Positions 1-8,180 of a stretch of 22,756 bases of DNA are shown here, piece after piece (the first letter of the stretch is position 1; every line of letters starts with the position of its first letter). The notes under the pieces are model-generated. The model did not search any database. It saw only the letters and a program-made list of their open reading frames with translations, and had not been told where the DNA came from. The stretch is from the NCBI GenBank assembly GCA_902373515.1, contig CABKML010000022.1, positions 1-22,756 on the forward strand, in the 5' to 3' direction. The translations under genes were made by a program, and so were the position numbers. Source of the stretch: an uncultured Eubacteriales bacterium (lineage in GTDB: Bacteria; Bacillota; Clostridia; Saccharofermentanales; Fastidiosipilaceae).

Positions 1-1605
1 TGATATAACTGCAATAATTGTGTTTTGTTTTTTCTCTAACAACAGATCATTCAACTGCGTCATAACGTTCACCGCCAAATTATTATACGGCTCATCCAAC
101 AAAATCATTTCCGCCTCGGGCTTCAGCAAAGTCACTATAATGCGCAAAAGCTGTCTTTCACCGCCGGACAGTTCCAATAAGCTTTTGTCAACAACCTCAG
201 TCCACGGGGTATTATTAAGCTTCGTAAAAAGGCGTCCGATCTCACACAATACGTTCTGAGAGGTATCTGCAGCCTCTGAAAGATAAATTTGGGCATATGT
301 TCCGACTGAAATATCATAAACAGCTTCATTTTGAAGCAATACGGCAATTTTTTTCGCACGCAGCAAATTAAAATTAATTTCTTCAGCCCGTGTCCGATTG
401 TAAATAATCTCACCGGAATCAGGTTCCGTGTACAAGCCTAAAAGATACATAAACAGCGTTGATTTGCCTATGCCGTTTTTGCCGCGCAGCTCATAAATAT
501 GTCCCCGTTTGAAATGCAGATTAAGATTCTTACTGAACAGCAATTTATTCGTTCCTAAGGACTTAATGTTAAAATCCTTTAATTCCAAATCATCTATATT
601 CGTACAGTTTTCGCAGCCGACAACATCATCTGCAAGTTCGTATAATTCAAGCATTCTCATCTTAGCTGCCAGATAAGCCTGATAACTGACCGCCAGTGCA
701 AAAATACCTTCTATATTCTGCCATAACAAACTTAAGTACTGCATAATTGTCGTAAGCAGGCCGATGGTTAACTTACCGGCTGAAACATAGATACCACCTA
801 CAACAAGAATAAATATCTGGGCGAAAAAATTCAGGACAATCTGACCGCCGGAAACTAAATATTTCAGCTTAAAGTTTCTAAAAACAAGCGAAAACAAATG
901 ATTTTGTGAGCATATCAAATGATTCTGTTCAAAAGAGCGATTTTCTTTTGCTTTTATTTCTGAAAGGCGTTCATACACGGAATTACAGTCGTTATAAAAC
1001 TTATTATGCGCCTCACTCAAAATATAAAAAATGTTATACAAAGAATTCTTAAAAAACTTATACAGTACGACATAGATAATCACGATCAAAAATATTAACA
1101 AGCTGACTTGCGGCTGAATATAGAATATCGTGAAAATTAATACAAACAGCGAAAAAGCCATATTTATCATCTGTGGAATTTTCAGCAAAATAAAATCAAG
1201 TATACATTCAATATCCTGCTGTACACGATTGTGCAAATAGCTACCTTCAAAATCGGCAAGCGAGGTTAACTTCTTTCCCAGCAAAGCCTGAATAAAATTA
1301 ATTTGTGCTGAAGCGCTTTTGTAGGGAAGCAAATAATATTCAAAATAACTTAAAATGTAGGAAAGAACCATCCGAACAAGGAAAAGCCCGATAATAACAG
1401 CCGCCCACTTAAGCACAGAATTGACGAAGCTGCCGTCTACCATACTATTAATAATCCGTCCTTCGGCATAGGGCAAAAAGATACTCACGGCACTAACTGC
1501 AAGCAAAGATAAAAGCTGAACTGCAAAAAACAGCTTATATTTAACTTTCAGCTTTTTCAGTAAATCTATCGTTTTTTTCCTTAAACAACTCGCTTTATTT
1601 GCCAC
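1..1605 (-). CDS. ABC exporter, fused permease-ATPase, 3' end cut by window edge
   Basis: The visible 535 codons encode a half-size ABC exporter: an N-terminal membrane domain (roughly residues 15-300, several long hydrophobic helices) followed by a nucleotide-binding domain. Visible motifs are Walker A GKNGIGKST (375-383), a Q-loop LLQNE (Q425), the signature LSGGERQ (479-485) and Walker B MILLDEP (500-506). The H-loop and C-terminus lie outside the window. Such proteins usually work as dimers in the cytoplasmic membrane and export lipids, peptides or drugs; the substrate cannot be told here. The start is a GTG at 1605, chosen because an in-frame TAG lies nine codons upstream and a GGGGG ribosome-binding stretch sits about eight bases before it. 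No C39 peptidase domain is seen at the N-terminus, so a dedicated bacteriocin processor is unlikely. Confidence 0.9.
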   Translation of the reverse strand, partial: MANKASCLRKKTIDLLKKLKVKYKLFFAVQLLSLLAVSAVSIFLPYAEGRIINSMVDGSFVNSVLKWAAVIIGLFLVRMVLSYILSYFEYYLLPYKSASAQINFIQALLGKKLTSLADFEGSYLHNRVQQDIECILDFILLKIPQMINMAFSLFVLIFTIFYIQPQVSLLIFLIVIIYVVLYKFFKNSLYNIFYILSEAHNKFYNDCNSVYERLSEIKAKENRSFEQNHLICSQNHLFSLVFRNFKLKYLVSGGQIVLNFFAQIFILVVGGIYVSAGKLTIGLLTTIMQYLSLLWQNIEGIFALAVSYQAYLAAKMRMLELYELADDVVGCENCTNIDDLELKDFNIKSLGTNKLLFSKNLNLHFKRGHIYELRGKNGIGKSTLFMYLLGLYTEPDSGEIIYNRTRAEEINFNLLRAKKIAVLLQNEAVYDISVGTYAQIYLSEAADTSQNVLCEIGRLFTKLNNTPWTEVVDKSLLELSGGERQLLRIIVTLLKPEAEMILLDEPYNNLAVNVMTQLNDLLLEKKQNTIIAVIS

Positions 1606-1629
1606 ACTAAAACCCCCGTTTTTAATTTG

Positions 1630-1663
1630 CAACTATAATATCAAATACTTTTGTAGTTGTCAA
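1630..1663 (-). promoter_or_regulatory. Promoter of the ABC exporter with overlapping dyad (candidate operator)
   Basis: On the minus strand TTGACA (1658-1663) and TATTAT (1635-1640) are separated by exactly 17 bases, a near-consensus sigma-70 promoter 30 bases before the GTG start. An inverted repeat CAACTA (1654-1659) / TAGTTG (1630-1635) spans the -35 to -10 interval, and a small GTTGTCAAC palindrome (1656-1664) overlaps the -35. This layout fits repression by a dimeric regulator. The regulator is not identifiable from the window. Confidence 0.7.
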
Positions 1664-1719
1664 CGCAGATATATCAGCACGGTACAGCCCGATGCTTAAG
1701 CTCCCCTACATTTCAGCAT

Positions 1720-1752
1720 AAAAAAACCGCCTCACCCGAAGATGAAGCGGTT
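1720..1752 (-). terminator. Rho-independent terminator of cstA with UUCG tetraloop
   Basis: Downstream of the cstA stop, the minus strand has a 12-bp stem (1725-1752) starting AACCGC and ending GCGGTT. It is closed by a C(UUCG)G tetraloop, an exceptionally stable loop, and followed by a run of seven T (1720-1726). Confidence 0.92.
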
Positions 1753-1775
1753 AATTAAAGTCCTAATTTCGTCAA

Positions 1776-3263
1776 TTATTCCTTGATGAATTTATCTTCA
1801 GCTTTGCACTTGGCTTGAGCTTTGAAGAAAGCGGCAGTTACCACGATAGCTACAACAGCGGCGATAACGATACCGATTATTCTTGCGACTTCCGGTCCTA
1901 AAGGACGCATCAAAGCACCCAATCCTTCCGGAGCCAAAATAATGTAATCGACACAAACCAAAGTCATGAAGATAGCCGGAACCAAAGTAATCCAATATCT
2001 GCGTTGACGCTTCATCAACCAAACTGAAGACGACCACAGACCGAACATAGCCAAAGTCTGGTTAGACCAAGCGAAATAACGCCAAATAATACTGAAGTCG
2101 ACTTGGGCCAGAATAATACCGATGACAAAGAGCGGTATAGCAATCATGAAACGATTCTTCACACTCTTCTGATCCATATGTAAAATATCGGCAATAACCA
2201 AACGAGCACCGCGGAAAGCCGTATCACCTGAAGTAATAGGAGCTGCAACAACACCTAAGACAGCCAGAACAGATCCAAGTCCACCTAAAGTCATCTGCGC
2301 TACTTTATTAACAACTTGCGGAGCCGTACCTGCAGCAGCCAAACCTTGTAACTGGCTTTGCAGACCCAAACCGGCTTTCGGGAAGAGGGTAATAGCGGCA
2401 GCTGCCCAAATAGTAGCAACAATACCTTCACCGATCATTGCCAGATAGAAGACACGACCGCCGTCGGATTCTTTCTTGATACAACGACCGATAATCGGCG
2501 ACTGTGTAGCATGGAAACCACTGATAGCGCCGCAGGCGATGGAGATGCAGAGGAACGGGAAAATATCCAATGTTTTATGATAGTTGAGCTGTTTGAAAAC
2601 TTCCGTAATTTCAGGAGTGTAATACTTGCCGGTGATATTACCGTAAATCAAAACTACAGAAATACCTACCGCCATAAAGAACAGGCACAAACCGAAAATC
2701 GGGTACAATCTTGCAATAATCTTGTCGACGGACATAACTGTTGCCAAGAGGTAATAGAACAAAATAATGACCAACAAAACTCTCAAATCAACAGCGCCGC
2801 GTAATAATGTATGCAAAATTTCAGCCGGGGAACGCCAGAAGACGACTGCCACCAAAACCAACAGTACTAAGGACAAAATACGCAAAACATATTTAGCAAC
2901 CGTACCCAAGTTTTTACCGACAATCTCACCGACTGTAGCGCCATCCTGTCTGACCGACAGCATGCCGGAGAAATAATCGTGAACTGCACCGCCGAAAATA
3001 CAACCGAATGTGATCCACACAAAGGCCATCGGACCGAATGCAACACCGGCGATAGCACCGAAAATCGGGCCTGTACCGACGACATTCAAGAACTGAATGA
3101 ACAATGACTTAAATGCACCCAAAGGTACATAGTCAACACCGTCCGGCATTCTGATAGCGGGAGTTTTGCGGGAATCATCCGCGCCGAAAACTCTCTCTAC
3201 ATACTTACCGTAGAATAAATAACCCAGGATCAAAATAACCAGAGATCCAATAAAGGTAAACAT
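1776..3263 (-). CDS. cstA: CstA-family transporter (pyruvate/peptide uptake)
   Basis: A polytopic membrane protein of 495 residues. The family signature is clear near the N-terminus: DGVDYVPL followed by QFLNVVGTGPIFGAIAG (about residues 41-70) and FGPMAFVWI. The C-terminal CstA domain contains FSIIWRYFAWSNQTLAMF. E. coli CstA and the related BtsT/YjiY pyruvate importer are about 700 residues; this is the shorter form common in Gram-positive bacteria. Members take up pyruvate or peptides when carbon is scarce. The start ATG is preceded by AGGAGG at good spacing. The gene is monocistronic: a strong terminator follows and a 400-bp leader region precedes it. The substrate, pyruvate or peptides, cannot be decided from sequence. 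Confidence 0.93.
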   Translation of the reverse strand: MFTFIGSLVILILGYLFYGKYVERVFGADDSRKTPAIRMPDGVDYVPLGAFKSLFIQFLNVVGTGPIFGAIAGVAFGPMAFVWITFGCIFGGAVHDYFSGMLSVRQDGATVGEIVGKNLGTVAKYVLRILSLVLLVLVAVVFWRSPAEILHTLLRGAVDLRVLLVIILFYYLLATVMSVDKIIARLYPIFGLCLFFMAVGISVVLIYGNITGKYYTPEITEVFKQLNYHKTLDIFPFLCISIACGAISGFHATQSPIIGRCIKKESDGGRVFYLAMIGEGIVATIWAAAAITLFPKAGLGLQSQLQGLAAAGTAPQVVNKVAQMTLGGLGSVLAVLGVVAAPITSGDTAFRGARLVIADILHMDQKSVKNRFMIAIPLFVIGIILAQVDFSIIWRYFAWSNQTLAMFGLWSSSVWLMKRQRRYWITLVPAIFMTLVCVDYIILAPEGLGALMRPLGPEVARIIGIVIAAVVAIVVTAAFFKAQAKCKAEDKFIKE

Positions 3264-3489
3264 AAAGAGCCTCCTAAAATGCTAATCCCAACAGTCTCAA
3301 ACTGTTTTATGTATAAATTAGCACAATTTGCAAAAAATCAAAGAAAAAACAGCTTTTATCGAATAATTTCGTCTTTTTAATAATTTTTTGCATAATAATT
3401 TGTGCAAAATGTAGAATTATTGCAAAAATACTTGCATTTCAATGTGCAACATATACACAAAATGGGGAAAGAGGAATTATTTACTTCTT

Positions 3490-3495
3490 ATTATA
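3490..3495 (-). promoter_or_regulatory. Candidate -10 element for cstA
   Basis: A perfect TATAAT on the minus strand, in the context GGTGTATAATAAG. No convincing -35 lies 16-18 bases upstream, so if it is used it may need an activator. It would give a leader of about 220 bases that contains the TGCAA-type repeats. Confidence 0.4.
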
Positions 3496-3641
3496 CACCT
3501 TTCACACAACACTGACGCACTGTCACAAACAATTAACTTTCAAGGACCTTCAACGGGACTTACCGCAGGCAGCACACTTCCGGATTTTTCCTCCGACTAT
3601 TTGTGCGATTTTTATTAAACTCCCCCAAATTCGGCATAATG

Positions 3642-3650
3642 TGGTATAAT
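3642..3650 (+). promoter_or_regulatory. Extended -10 promoter of tyrS
   Basis: TGGTATAAT (TGn plus TATAAT at 3645-3650) is a full extended -10 box, 36 bases before the tyrS ATG. The -35 position is not recognisable, as is common for extended -10 promoters. Confidence 0.6.
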
Positions 3651-3686
3651 TTCGGTCATCATAAATTTTGAAAGAGGTTGGTTAAT

Positions 3687-4964
3687 ATGATAACTAAAGA
3701 AGAACAGCGACAAATTCGTGAACACAGCTTATCTTTAGCCAAGAAGATAATTGCCGGGCGCAATGTCTTCGACGTTCTGCAGGAACGCGGCTATATTATG
3801 CAATGTACAAATGTTGACAGTGTCAGAGAATATTTAGGCACTTCCGGACGTTATCTGTATACCGGCTTTGATCCGACTGCAGACAGTCTTCATATCGGGC
3901 ATTTTCTCCCTATCATGGTTATGGCTTATGCCCAGGCTGCCGGACATCATCCGATTGCTTTAATGGGCGGCGGAACGGGAATGATCGGCGATCCTTCAGG
4001 TCGAACCGATTTGCGCAAGGTTCTCACGGAAGAAACCGTGGCCCGCAATGTAGAATGTATTCAGCAACAAATGGGGATTTTGCTCGACTTTGACGACAAT
4101 GGTGCCGTTTTAGTCAATAACGCCGATTGGCTGCTGAATCTTAACTATATTTCTTTCTTGAGAGATGTAGGTTCACAATTTTCCGTTAACAAAATGTTGA
4201 CGGCGGAATGTTATAAGCGGAGAATGGAAAAGGGCTTAACTTTCCTGGAATTCAACTATATGTTGTTACAGGCTTACGATTTTCTCAGCCTCTATCGGCG
4301 TTATGATTTACGCCTGGAACTGGGTGGTGATGATCAATGGTCCAATATTCTTGCCGGCATCGACCTTGTAAGGCGCAAAGAGCAGCAGGAAGTATTCGGC
4401 TGCACCTTCACCCTCTTAACTAATTCGGAAGGCGTAAAAATGGGCAAAACTGCCAACGGTGCCGTTTGGATTAACGAGGACAAGTTCAGTGTATTCGATT
4501 TTTACCAATACTGGCGTAATGTCGGCGATCAGGATGTTCTGCATTTCCTGAAGCTCTTAACTTTCACCCCTTTGGATGAAATTAAATCTTATGAAAGTCT
4601 GAGCGGTGCGGAATTGAATCCGATTAAAGAACTTCTGGCCTTCCGCTTGACAGAAATTATCCACGGTACAGCCAAGGCTGAAGCAGCCCGCGCCAAAGCC
4701 AAGGACCTGTTCACAGGTAATGCCGCCTCCGGGGCCACCGTTTATGAAGTGCAAAATCCGGATTTGAGCATTTTGGATATTCTGCTGCAGTGCAAATTGG
4801 TTCCGTCCAAGAGTGAAGGTCGACGTTTGTTCCAACAAGGCGGTATTTCCGTTGATGATACCGTATGTACCGATATTAACGCCAAGTTCGATAAAGACAA
4901 ATTGGCTTCCGGCATCATGGTTCGACGCGGCAAGAAAAATTTCTACCGCTTCATCAGCAAATAA
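3687..4964 (+). CDS. tyrS: Tyrosyl-tRNA synthetase
   Basis: Class I aminoacyl-tRNA synthetase that charges tRNA-Tyr in the cytoplasm. Visible are the HIGH motif (HIGH, residues 69-72), the tyrosine-pocket segment YMLLQAYDFL (191-200), the GGDDQWSN region (213-220), a KMSKS equivalent KMGKT (251-255) and a C-terminal S4-like RNA-binding domain (about 360-425). The ATG at 3687 was chosen over an in-frame TTG at 3678, because the AGAGG motif ends directly before that TTG but lies nine bases from the ATG. At 425 residues the protein has about 24 extra residues before the catalytic core compared with Bacillus TyrRS, where HIGH is near residue 45. No T-box leader is visible, unlike in many Firmicutes. 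Confidence 0.96.
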   Translation: MITKEEQRQIREHSLSLAKKIIAGRNVFDVLQERGYIMQCTNVDSVREYLGTSGRYLYTGFDPTADSLHIGHFLPIMVMAYAQAAGHHPIALMGGGTGMIGDPSGRTDLRKVLTEETVARNVECIQQQMGILLDFDDNGAVLVNNADWLLNLNYISFLRDVGSQFSVNKMLTAECYKRRMEKGLTFLEFNYMLLQAYDFLSLYRRYDLRLELGGDDQWSNILAGIDLVRRKEQQEVFGCTFTLLTNSEGVKMGKTANGAVWINEDKFSVFDFYQYWRNVGDQDVLHFLKLLTFTPLDEIKSYESLSGAELNPIKELLAFRLTEIIHGTAKAEAARAKAKDLFTGNAASGATVYEVQNPDLSILDILLQCKLVPSKSEGRRLFQQGGISVDDTVCTDINAKFDKDKLASGIMVRRGKKNFYRFISK

Positions 4965-5054
4965 AAGCGGCTGCAATTCGGCTGTTACAGTCAGTACAAT
5001 CTTGTATGAAATAACGCAAAAAATCTCTATTTTGTGCAAAATGATACATTTATG

Positions 5055-5083
5055 TTGGCTTACAGCCGCCGATATTGTATAAT
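5055..5083 (+). promoter_or_regulatory. Sigma-70-type promoter of the P-loop protein gene
   Basis: TTGGCT (5055-5060), a 17-base spacer and TATAAT (5078-5083), with the gene start 62 bases downstream. Confidence 0.7.
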
Positions 5084-5144
5084 ATAAACAACAAAAGAGT
5101 TTACCTTAATCGGTGACCAATCAGAAACAAGGGAGATTATATTT

Positions 5145-5564
5145 ATGCTCAAATTAATTGTCGGTGTTAAAGGTAGCGGCAAAACAAGTCGCTTGGTTGA
5201 TGAATTGAACACGCATGCTCGCGATGCTGAGCGCAATGTTATTTGTATAGAGCGCGGCAATCGTTTGGATTTGTTAGTTAAGCATCACATTCGTCTGATT
5301 GATATCAGCGAGTATCCTGTTAATTCCCTTGACCAACTGTTAAGTTTTATCGCCGGTATGAACGCCCGTGATTATGATATCACCCACATTTTTATCGACA
5401 GCATCTGCAAAGTTGCCGGTGTTAAGATTACTGAAGTCAATTTGACTGAATTTGTTGAGAAATTAGCTGCCTTATCCGATCAGACCAACACCACAATCTA
5501 CGGCATTGTCACGACCGATATAACAACTTTGGATCCGTCTTTGAAAAAATATGTAGTGGAATAA
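5145..5564 (+). CDS. Small P-loop ATP-binding protein (clostridial PilT-like family)
   Basis: A protein of 139 residues that begins with a beta strand and a Walker A loop, GVKGSGKTS (residues 7-15). A hydrophobic strand ending in aspartate, IFIDSI, probably serves as Walker B. Proteins of this size and pattern (VGxKGxGKT, then CIERG, then RLIDxxEY) are found widely in Clostridia and are often labelled twitching motility protein PilT, but they lack the PilT secretion-ATPase domains, so that name is misleading. The function is unknown. GGGAG (5131-5135) supports the ATG. The gene is a single unit with its own promoter and a strong terminator, between tyrS and the DUF4364 gene. Confidence 0.8.
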   Translation: MLKLIVGVKGSGKTSRLVDELNTHARDAERNVICIERGNRLDLLVKHHIRLIDISEYPVNSLDQLLSFIAGMNARDYDITHIFIDSICKVAGVKITEVNLTEFVEKLAALSDQTNTTIYGIVTTDITTLDPSLKKYVVE

Positions 5565-5586
5565 GCTGCAAATTCGGGCCTAGAAG

Positions 5587-5630
5587 CGATCGCCGAGCTC
5601 AATTGAAATTGAGTAAAGCGGTCGTTTTTT
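5587..5630 (+). terminator. Two-step rho-independent terminator
   Basis: Outer stem CGATCGC (5587-5593) / GCGGTCG (5618-5624), inner stem CTCAAT / ATTGAG with a TGAA loop, then six T (5625-5630). It lies 22 bases after the stop of the P-loop gene. Confidence 0.88.
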
Positions 5631-5692
5631 AATATGAGGCAAATTAAGTTATAATTAAATAAAAGGATTTCAAAGAAAGGCGAATGTGCAAC

Positions 5693-6172
5693 ATGGCGGA
5701 AGATAACAAGCAAGATAAGCCCAAAACGAATAATCCGGCGTTGGCTTATGAAAATATCGCCTTTGACAGCCGCAAGTTCCTGGCTGCCGATACCGCTGCC
5801 GCTGTCGACAAACAACACAAGCCCGAACAGGAAGCTGACGTTAACGCCACCGCTTCTTTAAGCGCTGAAGACAAAAGCGAATTTTATCTTGCCGATAAGA
5901 AATTGATAATTCTTCGAATTCTGCAGGATTTGCCGAATCTCGACAACAGCGAACTGTGTAACTTATGCCTGAGCAGCATTTATTTAGATTATTTCACTTA
6001 TGCCGACTGTCTGGCGGAATTATGCAACAGCGGCCTGATTGCAAAAAATGCCGGCAAATATCGGTTGACAAATGCCGGTCAAAACGTTCTACGCAGTTTA
6101 TACGCCACTTTGCCGAAAACAGCGCGTTCAACTTTAGAGGAAATTATCCGCAACGCCAAGCTGTCTCGCTAG
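5693..6172 (+). CDS. DUF4364 family protein, winged-helix-like
   Basis: A protein of 159 residues. The N-terminal 60 residues are polar, Ala/Lys/Asp-rich and probably disordered. The rest matches the DUF4364 pattern: a conserved helix LIILRILQDLP, then YLDYFTYADCLAELCNSGLI, then a KYRLTNAGQNVL segment resembling the wing of a winged helix-turn-helix protein. DUF4364 proteins occur in Clostridia and are thought to be DNA-binding; no target is known. Two in-frame ATGs exist (5684 and 5693). The AAAGG motif (5676-5680) lies too close to the first, so I prefer the second, but the choice is uncertain. A -10-like TATAAT lies at 5650-5655. The gene converges on yhbY with only 18 bases between the stop codons. 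Confidence 0.8.
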   Translation: MAEDNKQDKPKTNNPALAYENIAFDSRKFLAADTAAAVDKQHKPEQEADVNATASLSAEDKSEFYLADKKLIILRILQDLPNLDNSELCNLCLSSIYLDYFTYADCLAELCNSGLIAKNAGKYRLTNAGQNVLRSLYATLPKTARSTLEEIIRNAKLSR

Positions 6173-6190
6173 TACCGTAAGTAATTATCA

Positions 6191-6490
6191 CTACTTAAAA
6201 CTTATGGATTTTCCTTTTTTGGCAAGTTCCGCTGAATGGCGATAGAGCACAATTTTACGGCCCAACGCGATAACTACTTCCGCCTGCACCGCCGCGGCGA
6301 TATCCTGTGCCAATTCTCTAATATCGCAAGCCAAGGAGCGCATCACATTCAGCTTAATCAATTCCGTATTGCGCAACATCCCGTCAACCTGTGCAATATT
6401 TTCTGCTGCCAGGCCGGCTTTGCCGATTTGACAATTGGCTGTTAAATCATGGGATAATTTAATTAAATAGGCTCTTTCTTTACTTGTCAT
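6191..6490 (-). CDS. yhbY: YhbY/CRM-domain ribosome-assembly RNA-binding protein
   Basis: A protein of 99 residues that is almost entirely one CRM (CRS1-YhbY) domain. It has the GKxG loop in CQIGKAGL (about residues 20-27), the segment NTELIKLNVMRS and a C-terminal strand ALGRKIVLYR typical of E. coli YhbY and B. subtilis YqeI. These small proteins bind pre-50S ribosomal particles. The gene follows obgE, whose product is another 50S assembly factor, with a 21-base gap, so joint transcription is likely. Confidence 0.92.
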   Translation of the reverse strand: MTSKERAYLIKLSHDLTANCQIGKAGLAAENIAQVDGMLRNTELIKLNVMRSLACDIRELAQDIAAAVQAEVVIALGRKIVLYRHSAELAKKGKSISFK

Positions 6491-6511
6491 AACTACTTCT
6501 TTCTTTTTAAG

Positions 6512-7789
6512 TTAAGGAATATATTCAAATTCCAAATCTTCCATAATTACCGTGTCGCCTTCTTTTATACCGGCGGCAATTAAGGCTGCATTGACCCCGC
6601 GTTTTTCCAGCATTTTCTGGAAATAGCTCATGGACTGAGTATCATCGAAATTAATGGAACGCAAGAAGCGATCAAGCCAGGGCGCTTCAACATGATAGCC
6701 ATAATCGTCATGCCGTACACGCACATTTTGTTGATCCAGATTATAAACTTTCTCAACTTCCGCTTCCGCTTCCGGCAGAACCGCTTTGACAGTCGGCATT
6801 TTCTTCAACTCTCTATTCATCGCATACAAAGCTTCTTTTGTCCCCGACTGAATCGGCGCACAAATCGGCAGAACCGTATTATACCCTGCCGTCTGTAATT
6901 TTTTCGTTAAAGCAGCAATCTGTTCACTTGTCGCCAAATCCGTTTTATTCAGTAAAACAATTTGCGGCCGGTCTTTTAAGTCACTTCTGTATTTGACCAG
7001 TTCCTCGTTAATAATTTGGAAATCCTGCCACGGATCGCGGCCCTCGGAGCCTGAAGCATCCAGGACATGAACGAACAGACGAGTCCGTTCGATATGTTTC
7101 AAGAACTGATCACCTAAGCCCAATCCTTCGCTCGCACCTTCGATCAAGCCGGGAATATCGGCCAGGACAAAGCTGTCTTCTCCCACTTGTGCGATGCCCA
7201 GCTGCGGCTCCAAAGTTGTGAAATGATAATCGGCAATTTTCGGTTTTGCTTTGGTTAGAACCGACAGCAGCGTCGATTTACCGACATTCGGCATCCCGAT
7301 TAAAGCGACATCGGCCAGGAGTTTAAGCTCCAATTGGATATTACGTTCTTCGCCCCGCGCACCGGCTTTGGCAAAGTTCGGCGATTGTCTGGTCGCAGTA
7401 GCATAGGCAGTATTACCTACTCCGCCACGGCCGCCTTCCGCCGCCATCACTTTTTGGCCGTCCCGCACAATATCGGCAATGACATGCAGATCGTCGGCAT
7501 CTTTGACAATTGTTCCCAAAGGTACACGAATATAAAGGTCTTTCCCTTTCGCTCCGAAGCACTTGCCTTTACCGCCCATTTCGCCGTTCATCGCCACATA
7601 GCGGCGCTTATAGCGGAAATCCTGTAAAGTGCGTAAATTGGCATCTCCGACGAAGTAAACATGACCGCCGCGGCCGCCGTTACCGCCGTCCGGACCACCT
7701 TTGGGGATGTATTTGCCGCGATAAAAAGAAATTCTGCCGTCGCCCCCGTCACCTGAGCGGATCATAATTTTAGCTTCATCAATAAACAT
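6512..7789 (-). CDS. obgE: Obg-family GTPase
   Basis: A 50S-assembly and stress-linked GTPase of 425 residues, the usual length for Firmicutes Obg. The glycine-rich Obg fold covers about residues 1-158 (GGDGGDG-type repeats such as PDGGNGGRGG). The G domain has G1 GMPNVGKST, G3 DIPG and G4 NKTD. The C-terminal OCT domain occupies about 345-425 (DDYGYHVEAPWLDRF, then EDLEFEYIP at the end). GAGGA supports the ATG. It lies in the conserved rplU-prp-rpmA-obgE-yhbY order. A terminator-like hairpin separates it from rpmA, so it probably receives read-through or has a weak promoter of its own. Confidence 0.97.
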   Translation of the reverse strand: MFIDEAKIMIRSGDGGDGRISFYRGKYIPKGGPDGGNGGRGGHVYFVGDANLRTLQDFRYKRRYVAMNGEMGGKGKCFGAKGKDLYIRVPLGTIVKDADDLHVIADIVRDGQKVMAAEGGRGGVGNTAYATATRQSPNFAKAGARGEERNIQLELKLLADVALIGMPNVGKSTLLSVLTKAKPKIADYHFTTLEPQLGIAQVGEDSFVLADIPGLIEGASEGLGLGDQFLKHIERTRLFVHVLDASGSEGRDPWQDFQIINEELVKYRSDLKDRPQIVLLNKTDLATSEQIAALTKKLQTAGYNTVLPICAPIQSGTKEALYAMNRELKKMPTVKAVLPEAEAEVEKVYNLDQQNVRVRHDDYGYHVEAPWLDRFLRSINFDDTQSMSYFQKMLEKRGVNAALIAAGIKEGDTVIMEDLEFEYIP

Positions 7790-7836
7790 AGGTCCTCACA
7801 ATATACTTTCAAATTAATTCACATAGACAGGATATG

Positions 7837-7866
7837 AAAAAAGAGCCTGTTTCCGGGCAGGCTCTT
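7837..7866 (-). terminator. Terminator or attenuator between rpmA and obgE
   Basis: On the minus strand a 9-bp perfect stem AAGAGCCTG / CAGGCTCTT (7841-7866) with an 8-base loop leads into a T run (7837-7842). It lies 22 bases after the rpmA stop and 48 bases before the obgE start. It should lower obgE-yhbY transcription relative to the ribosomal protein genes. Confidence 0.82.
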
Positions 7867-7888
7867 CTTACTTCTTCATGGGTTGCAA

Positions 7889-8176
7889 TTAAGCTTCAAC
7901 CGGATAAACGCTGACCTTAGTATGGTTGCGTCCCGAACGCTCATAAGCGACCTTACCTTCAGCTTTAGCAAATAATGTATCATCACTGCCGCGACCGACA
8001 TTGGTCCCCGGATAAATCTTGGTACCGCGTTGTCTGACTAAGATATTGCCTGCCAAAACAAACTGTCCGTCACCGCGTTTGGCACCCAAACGTTTGGAAT
8101 GAGATTCACGGCCGTTACGTGATGAACCGACACCTTTTTTAGATGATAATAATTGTAAATTCAAATTCAAAATCAT
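7889..8176 (-). CDS. rpmA: Ribosomal protein L27 with cleavable N-terminal extension
   Basis: Bacterial L27, 95 residues, positioned near the peptidyl-transferase centre of the 50S subunit. The core [14 protein letters not shown] (from residue 12) is typical. As in other Firmicutes the core is preceded by an extension that must be removed by Prp, here [11 protein letters not shown]. In Staphylococcus the equivalent ends LQFFA before SKKG, so both aromatic residues and the alanine at the scissile bond are replaced (LLS before SKKG), and one residue is added near the N-terminus. The ribosome-binding site AGAGG lies inside the last codons of prp, four bases upstream, so the two genes are likely translationally coupled. 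Confidence 0.97.
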   Translation of the reverse strand: MILNLNLQLLSSKKGVGSSRNGRESHSKRLGAKRGDGQFVLAGNILVRQRGTKIYPGTNVGRGSDDTLFAKAEGKVAYERSGRNHTKVSVYPVEA

Positions 8177-8180
8177 GTTG

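Larger units (their letters stand above)
3264..3686. promoter_or_regulatory. Divergent intergenic region between cstA and tyrS
   Basis: This 423-bp gap holds no gene. The cstA side is very A+T-rich and has recurrent TGCAA/TTGCA and GCACAA/TTGTGC motifs between 3320 and 3450, including a TTTGCA...TGCAAA inverted repeat around 3390-3411. A small hairpin AACAGT-CTCAA-ACTGTT (3290-3306) lies close to the cstA ribosome-binding site. I looked for a T-box (specifier loop, GGTGGNACC-type antiterminator) before tyrS and found none. Confidence 0.55.

Noticed and set aside
135..413. 92-residue ORF on the minus strand
   Set aside because: It lies in another frame of the ABC exporter gene, whose own frame here carries Walker A, the signature and Walker B.
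2358..2804. 148-residue ORF on the plus strand inside cstA
   Set aside because: Antisense to a well-conserved transporter gene; composition is the mirror of membrane codons and there is no ribosome-binding site.
3500..3686. T-box leader before tyrS
   Set aside because: No specifier loop, no GGTGGNACC-type antiterminator and no terminator are visible.
4557..5039. 160-residue minus-strand ORF over the end of tyrS
   Set aside because: Antisense shadow of the S4 region of tyrS; no recognisable domain.
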